A DNA stretch of 64,000 bases, from assembly GCA_905250125.1 (NCBI GenBank), contig CAJNOL010000093.1:62001-126000 (forward strand), read 5' to 3'. The position numbers and the translations under genes are program-made. Every line of letters starts with the position of its first letter. The stretch's first letter is position 1. The stretch is from Rotaria sordida. Taxonomy: Eukaryota > Rotifera > Eurotatoria > Philodinida > Philodinidae. Below are positions 1-13,390 of this stretch, in pieces. A model generated the notes under the pieces. It was not told the origin of the DNA. It worked only from the letters and a program-made list of their open reading frames with translations, and searched no databases.

Positions 1-2296
1 CTCATGATATAGACATAAGAAGAAACAACAGAACGAAAGAAAATGATTAGAATTAGCAACGTAATGAGCGTAGCACGTTTCTCATGCGTTATAATATATA
101 ATCGATCTAGAATATAGATTGCAACGTAATGTGTTTCGCAAAATTCGAAGACATTACGATCAGTTACTATGAATGAGAATATGGTCATATTTAACATGTA
201 GTAATAAGAGTATGTGTTTTGGTATATAGAGCATCCAAGGTATGATTAGTGTATATTTGACTAAGCTTATTATCTTTATGTCAATATATAAATCAAGTTC
301 GGTTAAAACAAATGTATTAAATCATGAAAGTTATTGAATTATTTTGTTGTAAGGACAATAAGAGTCGAAAACAATTTCAATAATTGACATGACAAATGTA
401 ACACATGCTATTTTGGCACGTAATGATTGTAGTCGTTATACAGTACCAATGGATTCGTAGTCTTTGTTCATTTCAAAGAAATTGGGATTCAGCTTTTGTT
501 TCTCATATGCCAAATGATATCTATTTTCCTGGTCCTGACTTATGGTATACAAACTGTTGTTATCGCGTAAAAGATCACAAATATCTGCTATCATTCAACC
601 ACTTGGTTTTTAATAGAATATTACGATATATCTACAAAATGATACTCGCAGCACATCGAGACGATGTATACTTGCACAAAAACGTGTACTTTTCAATGCA
701 ATATTACGTTCTCATTGACGGTAGCTCAAAACACGTGAGATTCTGAAAATCACGTAATATTGGTTATCAATGAATTATTCATGTAATTGAAGTAATTATG
801 TCATGAATGTGGATGAGATCCAATAAAACAATGGTCATAGTAGCATATTTCAAAGTAGCTGATATACAGATGACCGTTATTCTTGCATAATCGTGTGCTG
901 ATGTCATACAGATTTCATCAAATATTGATTCACCTGAAGAAGTTACTGAATTGTCAGCAATACATCATCTTCTTATGTATGGATTAACTAACGGCTAGAA
1001 TGACAGTCGTCGAGGTTTTTATTTTGTTGGATTTTGGCTCCAACGAAGATATTATAAAGTCAACATAAACTTGCTTCATTCCATTCATTGCTCTTAAACT
1101 CAATAATGACTGACATGAAAGAGTGCAAGATAGAATCAAACGTTGGTGTATTTGAACTTTCATCAACTGATTAATTGTGGATAGTCTACATCAAAATCAA
1201 CTTGCTAAACTAGCTGCAATTATTCAAGGAAATGCTATTAAGGTGATTGCGAGCACACAGGCTCCTGTAAATAGTTCGATCCAATTATTGGTGAAGAACT
1301 AAGTAGTAATACTTTTTCGTTGACGACTGCTACTTATCTCGTTTTAAGATGTTGATTAGTTAATAATGAAGAAGTATTTATATTTTAACGATAATGATCT
1401 CTATAAATTAAATCATCTTGATTGGTGTTGTAATTGAGAAGATTTATATTTTCTTATAATATGTAATAAATCATTCTTTATATATTCATAATAAAATGAG
1501 TTTTTACTTTTATTCTTTGATTCAATTTTGATAACTTCCAGAGTATGAAAATTTCTGTTTCGATTGAAACGGAACAATAGTTGAATTGTAATGACTAGTA
1601 CCAATACAAGAATAATCATAAAAGTACAAAGAGAAGAAATATTGTCTCTATAATGGAGTTTGTGTTTACCAAATGTTCTATCGTTGAACTGGAATATATT
1701 TTTTATTGCGACTGACACTTATTATCAGAATGATTGATGAAAACAAAATCTCAGAAAAGTGTTCCTCAAATTTACGTGAACTTATAATTATTTAGAATAT
1801 TTTATTTTTTTAATAATTTAATTTGATTTTATTGAATATGCCAATGATGAAGAAAGACGACAAGAAAACAATTTATCATTCATGATTTTGTATCAACAAC
1901 AGTGGCAAAAGCGAAGAAAATTTTTGTTTTTCATGAAAGAAACTAAGCATAATGAAATATTATTTTCTTCAACTACTTAAACATTTATTTTCTTCTATAT
2001 AGAAAAGTAGAAGTCACTTTTGAAAAACAATTATTTTAGATTAATCATTTTTTAGTCAAAGAATACTTAAAGGTATTGATTATCAGTGTCTGTAAGACAG
2101 AGACAATCTAACAAATGAGAATAGAACTGTTACTTACATGAAATAGTTTGTCATATTATCAATTATTTTGAACATAAGTTTTTCTTCATATCGTATACTA
2201 ATGTTTTCAAATGATAAATTTTATTTATGCATACTTTATTTAGATGAAAATAATTAATATAATCAAAAAGAATTGAATTACTTCTAGAAAATAATC
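1..2296. other. gene-free stretch, nothing recognised
   Basis: A+T-rich sequence. Open frames of 113 aa at 405-746 (plus), 60 aa at 984-1166 (minus) and 101 aa at 1413-1718 (minus, only a GTG start) show no domain, and no convincing splice sites that would extend them. The 101-aa frame has one hydrophobic stretch followed by basic residues but nothing ties it to a family. I do not call a gene here. Confidence 0.5.
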
Positions 2297-2707
2297 TTAT
2301 TTCGTACGTGATCGTACACTATTTTTTTGTACTTGATGTTGCCAAAGACAAAGAAATGGAAATAATAATAATTCAACAAGAGTGGTCACCATAGTACTAA
2401 CTTCAAAACTTACAGTTATTAAACCCCATAAACGTCCTAATCCACCAATAAATATAAGCAAAGAAACACGATGTAAGTCACTTGCATCTCGATCAATAGT
2501 CGGTAAGTTACGTAATAAAAGTATTCCCATTGCAACAGGTAAACCAGATAAATAACGAAAATGGCTATCAACCGAAATAGGATAATTATAACCTGTTGCT
2601 AACATACTCGGACCACGAATTATACCATTTAAACCGAAAAAAAGTGGAACTATTGCAACAAGACCAATGACAATTTGTAGAACCAAACATTGACTTGTTT
2701 TCGCCAT
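2297..2707 (-). CDS. DUF4345-type four-helix membrane protein
   Basis: Single exon, 136 aa, starting at the only suitable ATG (2707). The protein is almost entirely hydrophobic: four predicted membrane segments at about residues 7-28, 48-66, 80-101 and 103-121, joined by short loops, with a basic C-terminal tail. The loop-helix pattern F-R-Y-L-S-G-L ... A-x-G-x-L-L-L-R, followed by an acidic/basic loop and a G-G-L-G-R helix, is what I know from DUF4345 (PF14248), a small membrane family common in bacteria and found in rotifers and other invertebrates. Its function is unknown. No intron is needed, and the length fits the family (about 120-135 aa). It lies about 1.4 kb beyond the 3' end of the DEG/ENaC gene, on the same strand. 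The family call rests on pattern memory, so it is good but not certain. Confidence 0.72.
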   Translation of the reverse strand: MAKTSQCLVLQIVIGLVAIVPLFFGLNGIIRGPSMLATGYNYPISVDSHFRYLSGLPVAMGILLLRNLPTIDRDASDLHRVSLLIFIGGLGRLWGLITVSFEVSTMVTTLVELLLFPFLCLWQHQVQKNSVRSRTK

Positions 2708-3177
2708 TTGTTTACTGTTGTAAGGCCACAGAACATATGTAAAACTGATAAATGAATAAAACTCATGTTGTATCTCTGGTATTTATATCTTTACAGGTGC
2801 GTTGTTTCATCAAAATATCTTTCACTGACAAACAGAAAAAAAAGACAATGAATTATTAATATTCGAGATTGGCATTTTAATTTATTTTTCTTAATGAATC
2901 AAAAGTTTTGTAATTTTTTAATTTTTTTAAATATTGAAATACATAATTTATATTTTGAAACATCAATTTTATTTCATGTATCGTATAATACAAGTACGGA
3001 AAGAATTTCGTCTTTTGGTTTTTTTTTCTTATCAATATTTATTTATTTATTTATTTGCTATGCAATAAACGTAATCTATATTACGACAACTGTAAAGAAA
3101 TCCTTTCTCTCTTGAATGATGACATACATGATAGATAATTTGTTGGATTTGTCAATATCTGATATAACATCAACAAT

Positions 3178-3467
3178 ATGTCATCATCAATAAAAGTTCC
3201 CATCATTCGAAAGCGTGCTCAAATTCAAACAAATGTTTTACAAGTTCAAACAAATAAATTTCAATATCGACGTTTATCTTCGCGTATTGATCCATTTGAA
3301 CATTTAGAACATGTATTGCAAACAATTTAATTTAATATTTTCGTATTAAGAACAATCATCTACACGAGCAACAACAATAACAACATCCAATGAATCATCA
3401 ACAAGTCCAACAAGTTCTCGATATGCAACGAATTCATTAATACCTCCAACAAGTACGTGACTATGAT
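3178..3467 (+). CDS. possible small two-exon gene or gene fragment, unknown
   Basis: An ATG at 3178 opens 50 codons, basic and Gln-rich (starts M-S-S-S-I-K-V-P-I-I-R-K-R), ending at 3330. From about 3351 a second block in another frame reads Ser/Thr-rich (Q-S-S-T-R-A-T-T-I-T-T-S-N-E) up to a GTACGT that could be a donor near 3457. Several GT positions in the first block would bring the two into phase, but none is clearly best. Codon choice (CAA, ACA, TCA) looks like the neighbouring real genes. It could be a short disordered protein, a decayed gene end, or chance. No family recognised. Confidence 0.22.
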
Positions 3468-4127
3468 GTAGTTTTATGACTGGTAATAAAATATGATCGT
3501 ATAAAAACAACGTATTAACGTCCTATAATTAATTGGTTGTCATCAAACGAACATCTACTAGCATTCATTCAATAAAGCTTTTTATATTAGATGAATTCGA
3601 TGAAGCATATTCGATGATGATCGATTGGTCTATTCGCATAGTATGAAAGTTAAACAGACAAAATCTAATTGATGCTCTAAAATTCCAGTGGATTTTTTAT
3701 TTTCTAAGTTTGGCTACTTGATTATTGACATGCAGAGTTTTCTAAAGGAAAGAGCTTTTCTTCTTCTATCGAGAACTAAAATAAGTAAGAAAGATAAAAC
3801 ATTTAAATGATACTCGTCGTACGATATTTATTTACAGACATAGAAAAAGTTCTCCAATAAAATCGATCAAATAATTATTTACGATTTTATTTGAAAAACA
3901 TCAATATTTCAATATATTTTGGTCTTAATTCAAAAACTTGATTATTGTAAATTTCTAACTGATGGTATCAATCGTGGATGAAAGACCATGACACATCTGA
4001 ACTAGATTCTTTCTTATTAGCAGAATATTCTTATTAATAAGTCATTGTCAGTTCGTTTGATTAATGACAATAGTATCATTATAACAGTAAATAACATAAA
4101 GAAAATACAAGTTGATTAACACAGTAA
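3468..4127. other. intergenic, nothing recognised
   Basis: About 660 bp between the doubtful small gene and the end of the DEG/ENaC gene. A+T-rich, no frame of note; it includes the 3' flank of the channel gene. Confidence 0.5.
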
Positions 4128-7084
4128 TTATTGTTTTAGTTCCCTCTGCTTTTGATCTTCAATAGTAACTGATTGAGATATACGATTTTGAAATCTGATG
4201 AGTCGATAAAACATTTCGATCAATTCCATTAAAGAAAGAAAACTAATTCCAATCCAAAGACCTGTTTGTCCACCAACATTCGAAATAACATCAATAAAGT
4301 TCAATGCTGCCATTTGTGTATAAGTTTCAATCAAACTGGATTCAGCTAATAGTTCTATCGATACATAACTTGAACGAATATATTCATTCCATCGACTTGA
4401 CCAATCGAATGGCAACGGAACTGATGAATTTTCAACGAATGCTCGAATATCAGGTACGAGCCATTCCGGTGGTGCAATCGATAACGACGATTTTACAGCA
4501 AAATTTGTAATAGAACATTGTTGTAGACAATAGGAACAATATCGACCACGAATCGAATGTGTCAAATCGAAATTATTGACAGCTTGCTTAAAACAAATGT
4601 TGGATGTATTGCATAATGGTGCCATAACAATATCGTTTGTTCCAGGTAAAACTATCGAACGAGCGTTCCATTGCGCAGGATTAACACACTTACATCGCTC
4701 ATAACTACAAAGAAAAATAATGTAATAAAGAATTTATTGTTTTGTTATTATCTATGCTAGGAATAGTGAACACTTACATATACGCTTGTGCACAAAGGAT
4801 ATAACAAAGATCTTCTGAATAGGCATAATCAGCTCCTACATATTTCTCGAACATGAATTTCATAACAGGAGGAATATTGTTCGTACATGTTGAATAAGGT
4901 GATGATAAAAAAAAGATGTTTCTTTTTGTATAGGCTAATCGATGTTGAAAACCTGGTGCTAAGGCCATACCTCTTCTTTCAATAAGAGGTAATTGTTTAT
5001 TATCATGAACCATGGCCATCATGGCTACACCTAAATGTAGACATATGCAAAACTTTTCAATAACAATTTACATAGGACGGAATGACTTCGTGAAATCTAT
5101 ATATCACTTTTTAGAAAAATGTATGTGCTTTTCTCATATCTCTACTATTGTGTTAGAAATGTGAAAAGTTACTTTTCTTTGCTCTATATATGCATAGTTA
5201 CTACTATCTAATTCAAAATAGAAGACGAGTGATCGCAAGTTGAATAACTCGGGAGTGGAAGCAGCTATGGAGTTACTGTTTTCACCATTAAAAAGCAGAC
5301 ATCAGGGCACGTAAATCTATGGAAAACTTTTATTGGTGAGTAATGGGCCAATAGGATGAAAGACCGCTGGACATTTTGAAGATAGCTTTTGGAACGCTTT
5401 TTTCGTTGAATTTTGAACTTCAAATAACATATTTCGATAGAAAAAATTGTTTTCTTTCAATTTACACAAGGCCGAGCTCGATAGCTTGCTTCATTAGGTA
5501 GCTATAAGCATTTTCCTGAGACCCCCAAAATCAGCCAGGTGATGCGAAATCACCCTTCAAAGCATTGCATTATAGGTAATCGACCACGTTGAATTCAGTG
5601 ATGGTATTTTTTTTATGTCAAAGTAATCTGAGATCATTGTATCGAGATTTTCAATATATCTGTTCTTTAAGTCAAATAGCAGTAAAAACTAGATTTACGA
5701 AAACTTTTCTATAATGGTCTCAGATTAATTTGAAATAAAAAACAAATATCATCACTGGATTCAGCGTGGTCGATTACCTACAATGTAATGCCTTTAAAAG
5801 TGATTCCATATCGCCTGGCTGATTTCGGGAGTCTCAGGAAAATACTTGTAGTTACCCAACAGAGCAAGCTATCAAGCTCAGTCTTGTGTAGATTGAAGGA
5901 AAACAATTTTTTCTATTGAATGGTTTAAATGAAGTTCAAAATTCAACGAACAAACTGTACTAAAAACTATCTTCAAAATGTCCAGCGGTCTTTCATCCTA
6001 TTGGTCCATGACTTATTAATGAAATTTTTCCATAGATCTACGTGTCCCGGTATCTGCTTTTTAATGGTGAAAATCGTAGCTTCATAGCTACTTCCGTTCC
6101 GAAGTTATTCGACTCACAATCACTCGCCTTCTGTTTTGAAATGGATAGTATTCCAAAGTTCAGGGCAATGCATGATTGATGTAAAATTCGCATACTTTTA
6201 AGAGAACAACTATTTCTCTCTGGAGAAAATTTTCTATGCATATAACTCATCGTTCGATCCTTTTCGGAAACATATATAGCACGATTCAACAATTTAGTGT
6301 TGTATATTTAGTTTACGCTTTCTTCCAAAAAAATAAATGGTTAGGAATAAAATGGATTCGTCCTACCTTCGACGGCATTAGCTACATATTGATGAGCATG
6401 AAGATAGAGACGCAATATCAATTTGTCAGTGTTGTCTATATCATGGCTGTAGCGCACACTACCATTTTTTGTTTTAGCATTGAATGTATAGCAACGACCA
6501 TATACAGAGGAATCGAATTCAATGAAATCTTTGACTGAACATTCAATCCCAGCATATTCGCAGCTTAGCAGCATCGAATTCAATGTAAACACATATTCAT
6601 CTATTGATTTATTTTCATTGATCAGGTTACGGAAAAATAATTTGATAAAATCTGCTTGATCGAATACTAATCGTTCACCACTTGGAGTTGTAACATTGAA
6701 ATTCTGAACATAATGAGCATATGGTAGGAACACTGCATCGGCACGAACTCCACCGGCATTACAAATAGTCAATGCTGGAAAGTATTGTATGCGTTCACTG
6801 GTAATATTCACTCTTGTTTGTGTTGGATATTCGAAATAGGTACGAATTGCTTGAATAATAAAATACAACATAACACCAGAGAATATCATAAATACTAGTG
6901 ACCAAAAGAGACGATTTTGTGTACTTCGACCTCGAGCAATACCTGGAATACCATGAGTTGTTGTATTCAATGCAAAATCTCGAATGATTGAAATTCGTCG
7001 TCGATAAATTGGTTCATCTGTCAGATTTGGATTCATCGGATGATTTACAACGACGTGTCCAACGATGTTTTCTTTTGTTTCCAT
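4128..7084 (-). CDS. DEG/ENaC family (FaNaC/ASIC-like) sodium channel subunit
   Basis: Three exons on the minus strand, 7084-6367, 5030-4778 and 4704-4128, joined by GT-AG introns with matching phases (1548 nt, 515 aa). I chose the ATG at 7084; the frame is open a little further upstream but without support. Residues 43-46 hold the T-H-G gating motif just before TM1 (about 59-80), followed by the post-TM1 block ending F-P-A-L-T-I-C-N. The second exon gives the conserved G-V-A-M ... P-G-F-Q-H-R-L stretch, the third a Cys-rich palm/knuckle with C-K-C. TM2 (about 467-493) carries V-G-G-Q-T-G-L-W-I-G-I-S, where G-I-S is the G-x-S selectivity filter. These are trimeric, amiloride-sensitive cation channels of the plasma membrane gated by peptides, acid or force; the ligand cannot be told here. 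Intron 1 (5031-6366) is swollen by a foldback transposon; intron 2 is 73 bp. All key motifs are intact, so it should be functional. Confidence 0.93.
5204..6148. mobile_element. 945-bp foldback MITE with TA target duplication
   Basis: The left half (from 5204) and the right half (to 6148) are inverted copies of each other over nearly the whole length, with the turn near 5670. Matching landmarks are the T-C-x-x-x-x-T-C-A-A-A-A-x-A-G-A-A-G ends, the block around 5340-5390 against 5975-6005, and 5450-5520 against 5850-5910. The outermost inverted bases are CTATC/GATAG, flanked on both sides by TA (5202-5203, 6149-6150), the target duplication of the IS630-Tc1-mariner superfamily. No transposase frame is inside. 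It lies entirely within the first intron of the DEG/ENaC gene and leaves the splice sites alone. The arms have diverged at many positions, so it is not recent. Confidence 0.8.
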
Positions 7085-7886
7085 AATTTTAACGAAAAAA
7101 AGATCTAAAAAGTAACACACAAATAGTTAAATTTTTTTCTTTTGAAAAACATGAATTTACGTTATGAAAAAATTGATGATCATCATACTACTTACTCTAT
7201 AATCAATATCACGTACTCAAAATCTTTTCTTTCTAAATAACTACTCGTAGATAAATCAAAGTTTCTTGATCTAAAAAAGACACTATGAATTCAGAATTGA
7301 GATATTTTCTAATCGTGTCAATCAACTGATTTTATTGAAAATAAAAATCACTTCGTTAATGCATCATCATTCTGCGAATTAGTATTGTCAAATAAAAAAA
7401 TTCCATGAAATCGATGAATTTATATTTTCTAAGAATGGCAAACATTTTTCTTTCGATACTAAAGTGGATGTGACATGTCATACGAAAAGTCTATTTAACG
7501 TATCATTTTCTATCTTTTGACGTATTCGGAAAATGATCAACATTATTCCTTGAACGTGTGGGGGAAAAAAATCGAAGATAAGGTACTATTTGACAAATCT
7601 GTAATGAAGACAACATTTGAAAATAGTTCATAAGTTCTTTATTCTATTAATCATAATAAAAAAAAAATGCTTTATTAAATACAAATATAAATTGCTCCAA
7701 GTCTGATTGTCATTGAAAAATGTTTTAAAAATATGATCTCACAGATAATCTATTCAATTCATAGATTTTCAACTGATTGAACACGTGCAAGTATGTATGA
7801 AAAACTAAGACGTAATTGTTCTCATCGATTACATAGAATGAGAATGATCAACAAGTTTTATTTAAATTCTACGTTTCAAACTCATT

Positions 7887-8042
7887 ATGGACTGCTGTGT
7901 AAAACAATTTGTTTCATATACAACAAGTGTAGACGATGAACAAGGTCTCTCACAAACAGAAGTAACACAATTATGTTTTCAATCAACACATTTATGCACT
8001 GTTCACTTGTTGTTTCGACATTTCGGTAGAATTGAATATTAA
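7887..8042 (+). CDS. doubtful 51-aa ORF
   Basis: An ATG at 7887 opens 51 codons (starts M-D-C-C-V-K-Q-F-V-S, ends G-R-I-E-Y) in otherwise stop-dense sequence. It is acidic and Cys-containing, and its codon use resembles real exons of this window. A GTAGAA about 20 bases before the stop could be a donor, so it may be the first exon of something lost. No family recognised; it could be a gene fragment or chance. Confidence 0.18.
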   Translation: MDCCVKQFVSYTTSVDDEQGLSQTEVTQLCFQSTHLCTVHLLFRHFGRIEY

Positions 8043-8136
8043 GTCACACATTTGGGGAGAGAGGAAGCGCAAAGCATGAAATACCTCTAAAATTTGTTCT
8101 TTCCTTCCATTTAGGCATGCATTAATGGAAAATCTC

Positions 8137-8833
8137 TTGGTTTTGAGAAACTAATTAAAAAGTTGATTTTGTATAGATAAATCTATAATGTTTTCCTGTA
8201 AACTTTATTATGTATGTTCTGTTAAAATTAACTTCTGGAAAGTTTGTGTCCCTTTCGAAATAATTTGACTAGCTCTAGATAAGTGATTTGATTCAACCAA
8301 GTATATATAGTGCTTGAATCAGTAGAGTTTTTACTGAAGTAATATTTTGATTGAACTTGTTATTAACTAGTAAAGAGCGTGGAACCTTCGATTATATAAA
8401 TTATAGTGAAGCGTTTATTAAATTGCATAGCATATTAATATTTTTTAATAAATAATTGTTGCTCAATAATCGAAGAGCTAGAATGTATATTTACAAGTAT
8501 TTTTATCTTTAATAAGATATGTATATAAATGAATAGTAATTAGAATTGAAGTGAAAGGATAAATATTTGCTTTATGTAACGAACTTTCTTCAAAGTATAT
8601 ATGAAAAAAATTAATTCGTACAAATAATTGTACTAAAATTAGGTCTTTCACAAATGCTTGCTGTATTTGTTGAAAAGTTTTATTTGTGTGTTAGACTTAA
8701 AAGAAAGAATTTTTCATATTTGTTCTTGCATCAACAGTAGATTTCAAAGGAACAAATATGTAATAAAGTTTACAGGAAAGTAACATTGCTTTATTCTTAA
8801 AAAATTAACTATTTTATCAATATCTCAAAACCA
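8137..8833. repeat. inverted repeat, probable decayed foldback MITE
   Basis: Sequence 8137-8220 (from T-T-G-G-T-T-T-T-G-A-G-A to the T-T-C-C-T-G-T-A-A-A-C-T-T-T-A-T-T block) is repeated inverted at 8740-8833. The two blocks of similarity are in the same order and spacing on both arms; the inner 500 bp no longer match clearly. No target duplication could be assigned. It looks like an old foldback element with an eroded centre. Confidence 0.5.
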
Positions 8834-11800
8834 AAATATTAAAAGCCGTATTGATTTTGGTGCACGTCTAGTTTCAATACAATCTCATGAAGATTCTAAA
8901 TTGTCCTATAATTAAACTATTCCTGTTCGAGATAAGAATAACAACTGAGTCAGATAAATCAGAATATTCGTGTAAACGATTTTCTTCACTAATATTGAAT
9001 GTTTAAAATTTTCAAACTAAACTGATTCGATTTAATTTTATCTAGAGATCCGAATTATTCACTAGAATGCTATCAAAATTGAATTTAAAACAAACGTATC
9101 TTTATATAAATAACTCTTTCTATACATCCAAAAGAATGACGACATAGTGGATTATACTTTGTTTGAACAGATAATAGGACATACTCACCATCGACGAGTA
9201 TTCAATCGTTAAATGTCAAAACTAAGCATACAGATTGATCTTGTCCTTTATTTTTCTTTCGTTCAATCACCAAGCAAGTGCTATCAACATTAACGCGTCT
9301 CTACTTCAAGGGAATGACTGAGCAAGTCAGAATAAACATGGAAGGTAACTGCTTTTTTTTTCAATCAATGAAAATCTAAAGTGAAATAATCCAGAACAAC
9401 GTTATTAATCAGAATAGAGTAAAACACCTTGGAATATTCTATATGATTAGTTAAAAACATTTATGCTAACGCAAGAGAGCGTAATGACGCATAAACAGAT
9501 ATGCTAAGAAAAGCAAAAAATGTCATTATGTTGGAACAAAAACATTTGTGACAGGTTGATTGGACTGATTTGGCTATTTAACTTGGTTTTAGAAATCGAA
9601 TTAAAACGAACACTTCTAGCTTATACTGTAGAAAAGTATCATATCAATACGAAACGCCAAGAGGCAGAAATGAAGTCATAAAATTCTTCTAACCTTCACA
9701 CAGACAGAGAATACGCAGTTTAAATTCATTTTTCAAGCTATCAAACATTTTAATACGTGATTATTTGATGAAGTTCTTCCTCAAAATGGGATTTTTACAA
9801 TTTATCTATCTGTAAGAGATTTGATTGTAACGATTAAAAACATCTTCATTTCATGTTTTCTTGAACAAAAAAAACCGAGGTTTTAATAATATTTTTCCGT
9901 TCAATTTCGATTATTGAAATGATATCAGAGATAATGATTGCAATATTACCATATGTACCCAACAGACAATAAATGTTACCATTTACTTAGTGATTATTCC
10001 TATAGTTTTTTCAAGAAAAGTCTTCTCACATCAGCTTTTTGTTATGAATATCGGTTATTTCAAAATACGAAATCACCAGTCATGAAGTAAATTCATACTA
10101 ATGTTAAAGAAATGCCTATGATATCATTTCAGAAAAGAGTGTGTGTGTGTAACCGAAGCTTAGAAAATATTTTACCATCAAATATTTATATATTCATTAA
10201 AGTCATGCTTGTCATTTTATATTCTATAAGGAATAGTTTTTCTATAAGAAAATCCCGTATTTATCAAAACATTATGCTTTAGCACTTCTTATTATACAAG
10301 AATTCAGTGAATTTTGTTTTTATATGATTTATATATTCACATTAATTTTCTTCTTTTCATAACGACGAGAAACAAAGAAAAATGAGCAACCTTTTTTCTT
10401 CTCTTTCTTTAAAATGTTCATTCATGCTCTGGTTTTTTTTGTTTTGCATAGTTGACTAAGTAATTCTGTTCGCTCGATTTATTCTCTTTTCATCTTAAAA
10501 ATACATTTACATGTATATGTAGAAAGTGAAACTAATAAAGTTAATGAACGACAATACACAAGAGGATGCATCAGGTCATGTTCTAGTTTTTCAAAAACAT
10601 TATTCATATTAGTACAGAATCGTTTGATGTCAAATTCAATCCATTTAAAACAATTTTTAATGTTCTTCGACGCAGAAAACTAGACTATATTTTTTTTTTA
10701 TAACTTTACTGCTGTATTTTTGACAATAAGCTAGTTAGAACAAATGTTAGTCTAGTAATAAATAGTTTATTTTAAAAGAGTAAAACACACTGAACAATTT
10801 CTATATATAAATTGAACTTATAATAAACAAATAGTATTTGCATCAATATGTTGAGATATCCATGAGAAACGTTCTTATTATCAAATTCTGATTTAGATTT
10901 ACGAAACTGCCAACTCAGACTGCAACAGTTCCATTTTGATTTAATATAATACTCATTGAAGATTCATTAATAAGTGATTAAAAATCAATTGATTTGTGAA
11001 TTACCAATAAAACAAGTTCAGATCCAAGGACTGATATGAAATTTAATCAATAAGTTCTATTCACATATTAATCAAATCTTTCTCTCGCTTTTCACATTTC
11101 CTCTTCAACATCATCATTGGAAGTCGTTGCAGTCCCGCAATAGCCTATTGATAATTGTCATCCGAGTACGCTCCTGTTTTCTTAGTTTATTTTAGATATG
11201 TAAACATCTCATAAACCGTCAAGTGATGCATTAATATACATCAATTTTCGACATCTTATGCACGACTACAGTGCGTATTTGTTTGCAAGTTTGACACTGC
11301 AACGCTTTTTTCTGTTCTTATTTTTAAATTGTAAAAATCTTAAGAATTAAATATCTCGATCAAGATACGTCATATTTTAAATTTGTTAGTTTGAGATATG
11401 GATCTTAATTACAATTGATCATCAATAAATTATACTGAAACAATATTACGTAATGCTTATACATGATATTTTGCGATCGATAAGATATATTGCACTAAAT
11501 ATTCATTTTTAAATGTGTACTTTGTTATTCAGCAAGAATTTAATAATGTATACTGAGTTCATAGAAGTCTGGATAAAAAAGTACAATATATTTCATTATT
11601 TGATACTTTGATTTATAGCAATAATAACGATAACTCTGTCTGTGTTTTTAGTTCTAGAACACACTTGATAACATACGAGTCTATAGTTAAATATTCATTA
11701 GTGTTCTCTTGTATTTTATAGCAATCTGAAGCCTCATAGTTATTATTAACTTGCTAGTAAACATTTAAAAATGATACTATTGATTCGAACATATGCTGAA

Positions 11801-11891
11801 TTGATTTTTTATTATTTTATATTTATTGCTGAGAAGCATTTTTACGACATAATTAGTTACTTTATTCATTCACATATTTTATTGTTGAATT

Positions 11892-12997
11892 TTAATCATG
11901 ATACATTTTACATGATGGTTCAAAATGTTTTTCCCATTCGGTAACTATGATTTTGTCATTATTGTTACTGTTCTTTTGTGAATATTTTTCAAGTTTTGGA
12001 TGTAATTCCGTTATTTTTTGATATAAAATATCTGTTCTTAGAACATATTTAATACCTGATTGAACTTTTGATCCTTCATGAAGAATATTATGAATATTTA
12101 TTAAAGCCATTCCTTGTTTTGGTTTAATTACATGAACTGGTTGTTTATTTTCGATGTCTCGAAGAAATCGACAATGTTGTTTATCAGGAAAAAATTTTGT
12201 TTCACCACCTTGAAAATCATCATTTAAATAGATTAATAATGTTAAAAATGAATGTTGTTTATATGATTGTTGTAATTCATTATTGTATGTTATTGTACGA
12301 CTATAACTACCATCCATATGTTCAGGATATTCTTCATCTTTTTTATACTTATAAAACCGTAAACGATCAACACAGCCTACAATTGACCATTCACGTCCTC
12401 CAATACCTTTAGTAAAATAAGCATTATCTGCCATCCATTCTAAGGTTGGAGGAAGTAACGGTGATACTCGTTTAAATAATTTATCAGCTAAGGATTGATC
12501 ATTGATTACTGTGTATTCATTAGTTCTAGGATCTTCACGATGTGTACGACCATGACCACCACCTAAAATTGTCAAAAAGAAAGATAATATCTTGCTATAT
12601 ATCACAGATAGTGATTTGTTTGATTGGTAAATAAACTCAGTATAATCTCATTGAAACTCTTGGTTCACATTATAAATATAGAACTATCCAAACGTTCTAA
12701 TGATTAATTTTTCTCTAAGAGAAAATTTTCAAAAATAACAACAATATCTTCTTCCAGAAGAAATTGTCATTATGAACTACGCAGAATATTCTATTTCTCT
12801 GAATCATAACTGATAAAATATCCAAAGAAAAAAAAACAAATCTCTGCACGTGCTATTATTTTACCTGAAGGGGGACTTAGTTTGAAACCCGATTCTTCTG
12901 CTTGTGCTATCAATTGCTGACATTCATCTGCAGATAAAATATTTGGAATGATACTGATACGTTCTCCATCAATTAATTGACGTTCACGATGAAACAT
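11892..12997 (-). CDS. prolyl 4-hydroxylase-like 2-oxoglutarate/Fe(II) dioxygenase
   Basis: Two exons, 12997-12865 and 12562-11892, joined across a 302-bp GT-AG intron in phase 1 (804 nt, 267 aa; the junction rebuilds S-G-G-G-H-G-R). The N-terminal part (I-P-N-I-L-S-A-D-E-C-Q-Q-L-I) is the usual start of a P4H catalytic domain. The double-stranded beta-helix carries H126-x-D128 (in P-E-H-M-D-G) and the distal H206 (I-L-H-E-G-S-K-V), with K216 ten residues later as the likely 2-oxoglutarate anchor; F-Q-G-G-E-T-K-F-F lies between. All iron ligands are present. The enzyme should hydroxylate a protein or peptide substrate using O2 and 2-oxoglutarate; there is no signal peptide or HDEL-type tail, so it is not a collagen P4H alpha subunit and is probably cytosolic. 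The substrate is unknown. Confidence 0.9.
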
Positions 12998-13390
12998 GGT
13001 TATTTTAGTTCTTTAGTAGAATGCACTACCGTTAAATAATCACAACATAAATGATGAAATTACATTTTCTTCTTCTTCTTCTTCTTCTGCTAGATTGCCA
13101 TGACGTATCACAAACACGCAGAACAGAGAAAAAAATAATAATTGCACAATCATTACACAAGATAGATTTCATCATACGATTAGATTTGATTGCTTGTGAA
13201 TAAATTTGATAAAGAAAGTAGTAAGAAATCGATGATCTATGATAACATATGCATAAATCATCAAAGCAATATTGAACTGCGAATACATTAATGCACTTAA
13301 GCTGAAACTCATTTTGAAAAGTTGATATCAACAGCATACAAACTAGATCATCGATATCTCACGAGTGAACATTCCCAACTCATGTTTTAT

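Larger units (their letters stand above)
7085..11891. other. 4.8-kb gene-poor region
   Basis: Between the DEG/ENaC 5' end and the dioxygenase 3' end. Apart from the 51-aa ORF and the inverted repeat listed separately I see only A+T-rich sequence, homopolymer runs and a short GT run near 10141. No splice-supported exon chain was found on either strand. The first few hundred bases must include the promoter of the channel gene, but no clear TATA or initiator stands out. Confidence 0.5.

Noticed and set aside
405-746. 113-codon open frame with ATG
   Set aside because: No domain, no splice signals that extend it, and amino-acid content typical of chance translation of A+T-rich DNA.
1413-1718. 101-codon frame with a hydrophobic segment on the minus strand
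   Set aside because: Only a GTG start, no matching exon nearby, no family pattern.
6038-6292. 84-codon frame on the minus strand
   Set aside because: Lies partly on the right arm of the foldback element inside the DEG/ENaC intron.
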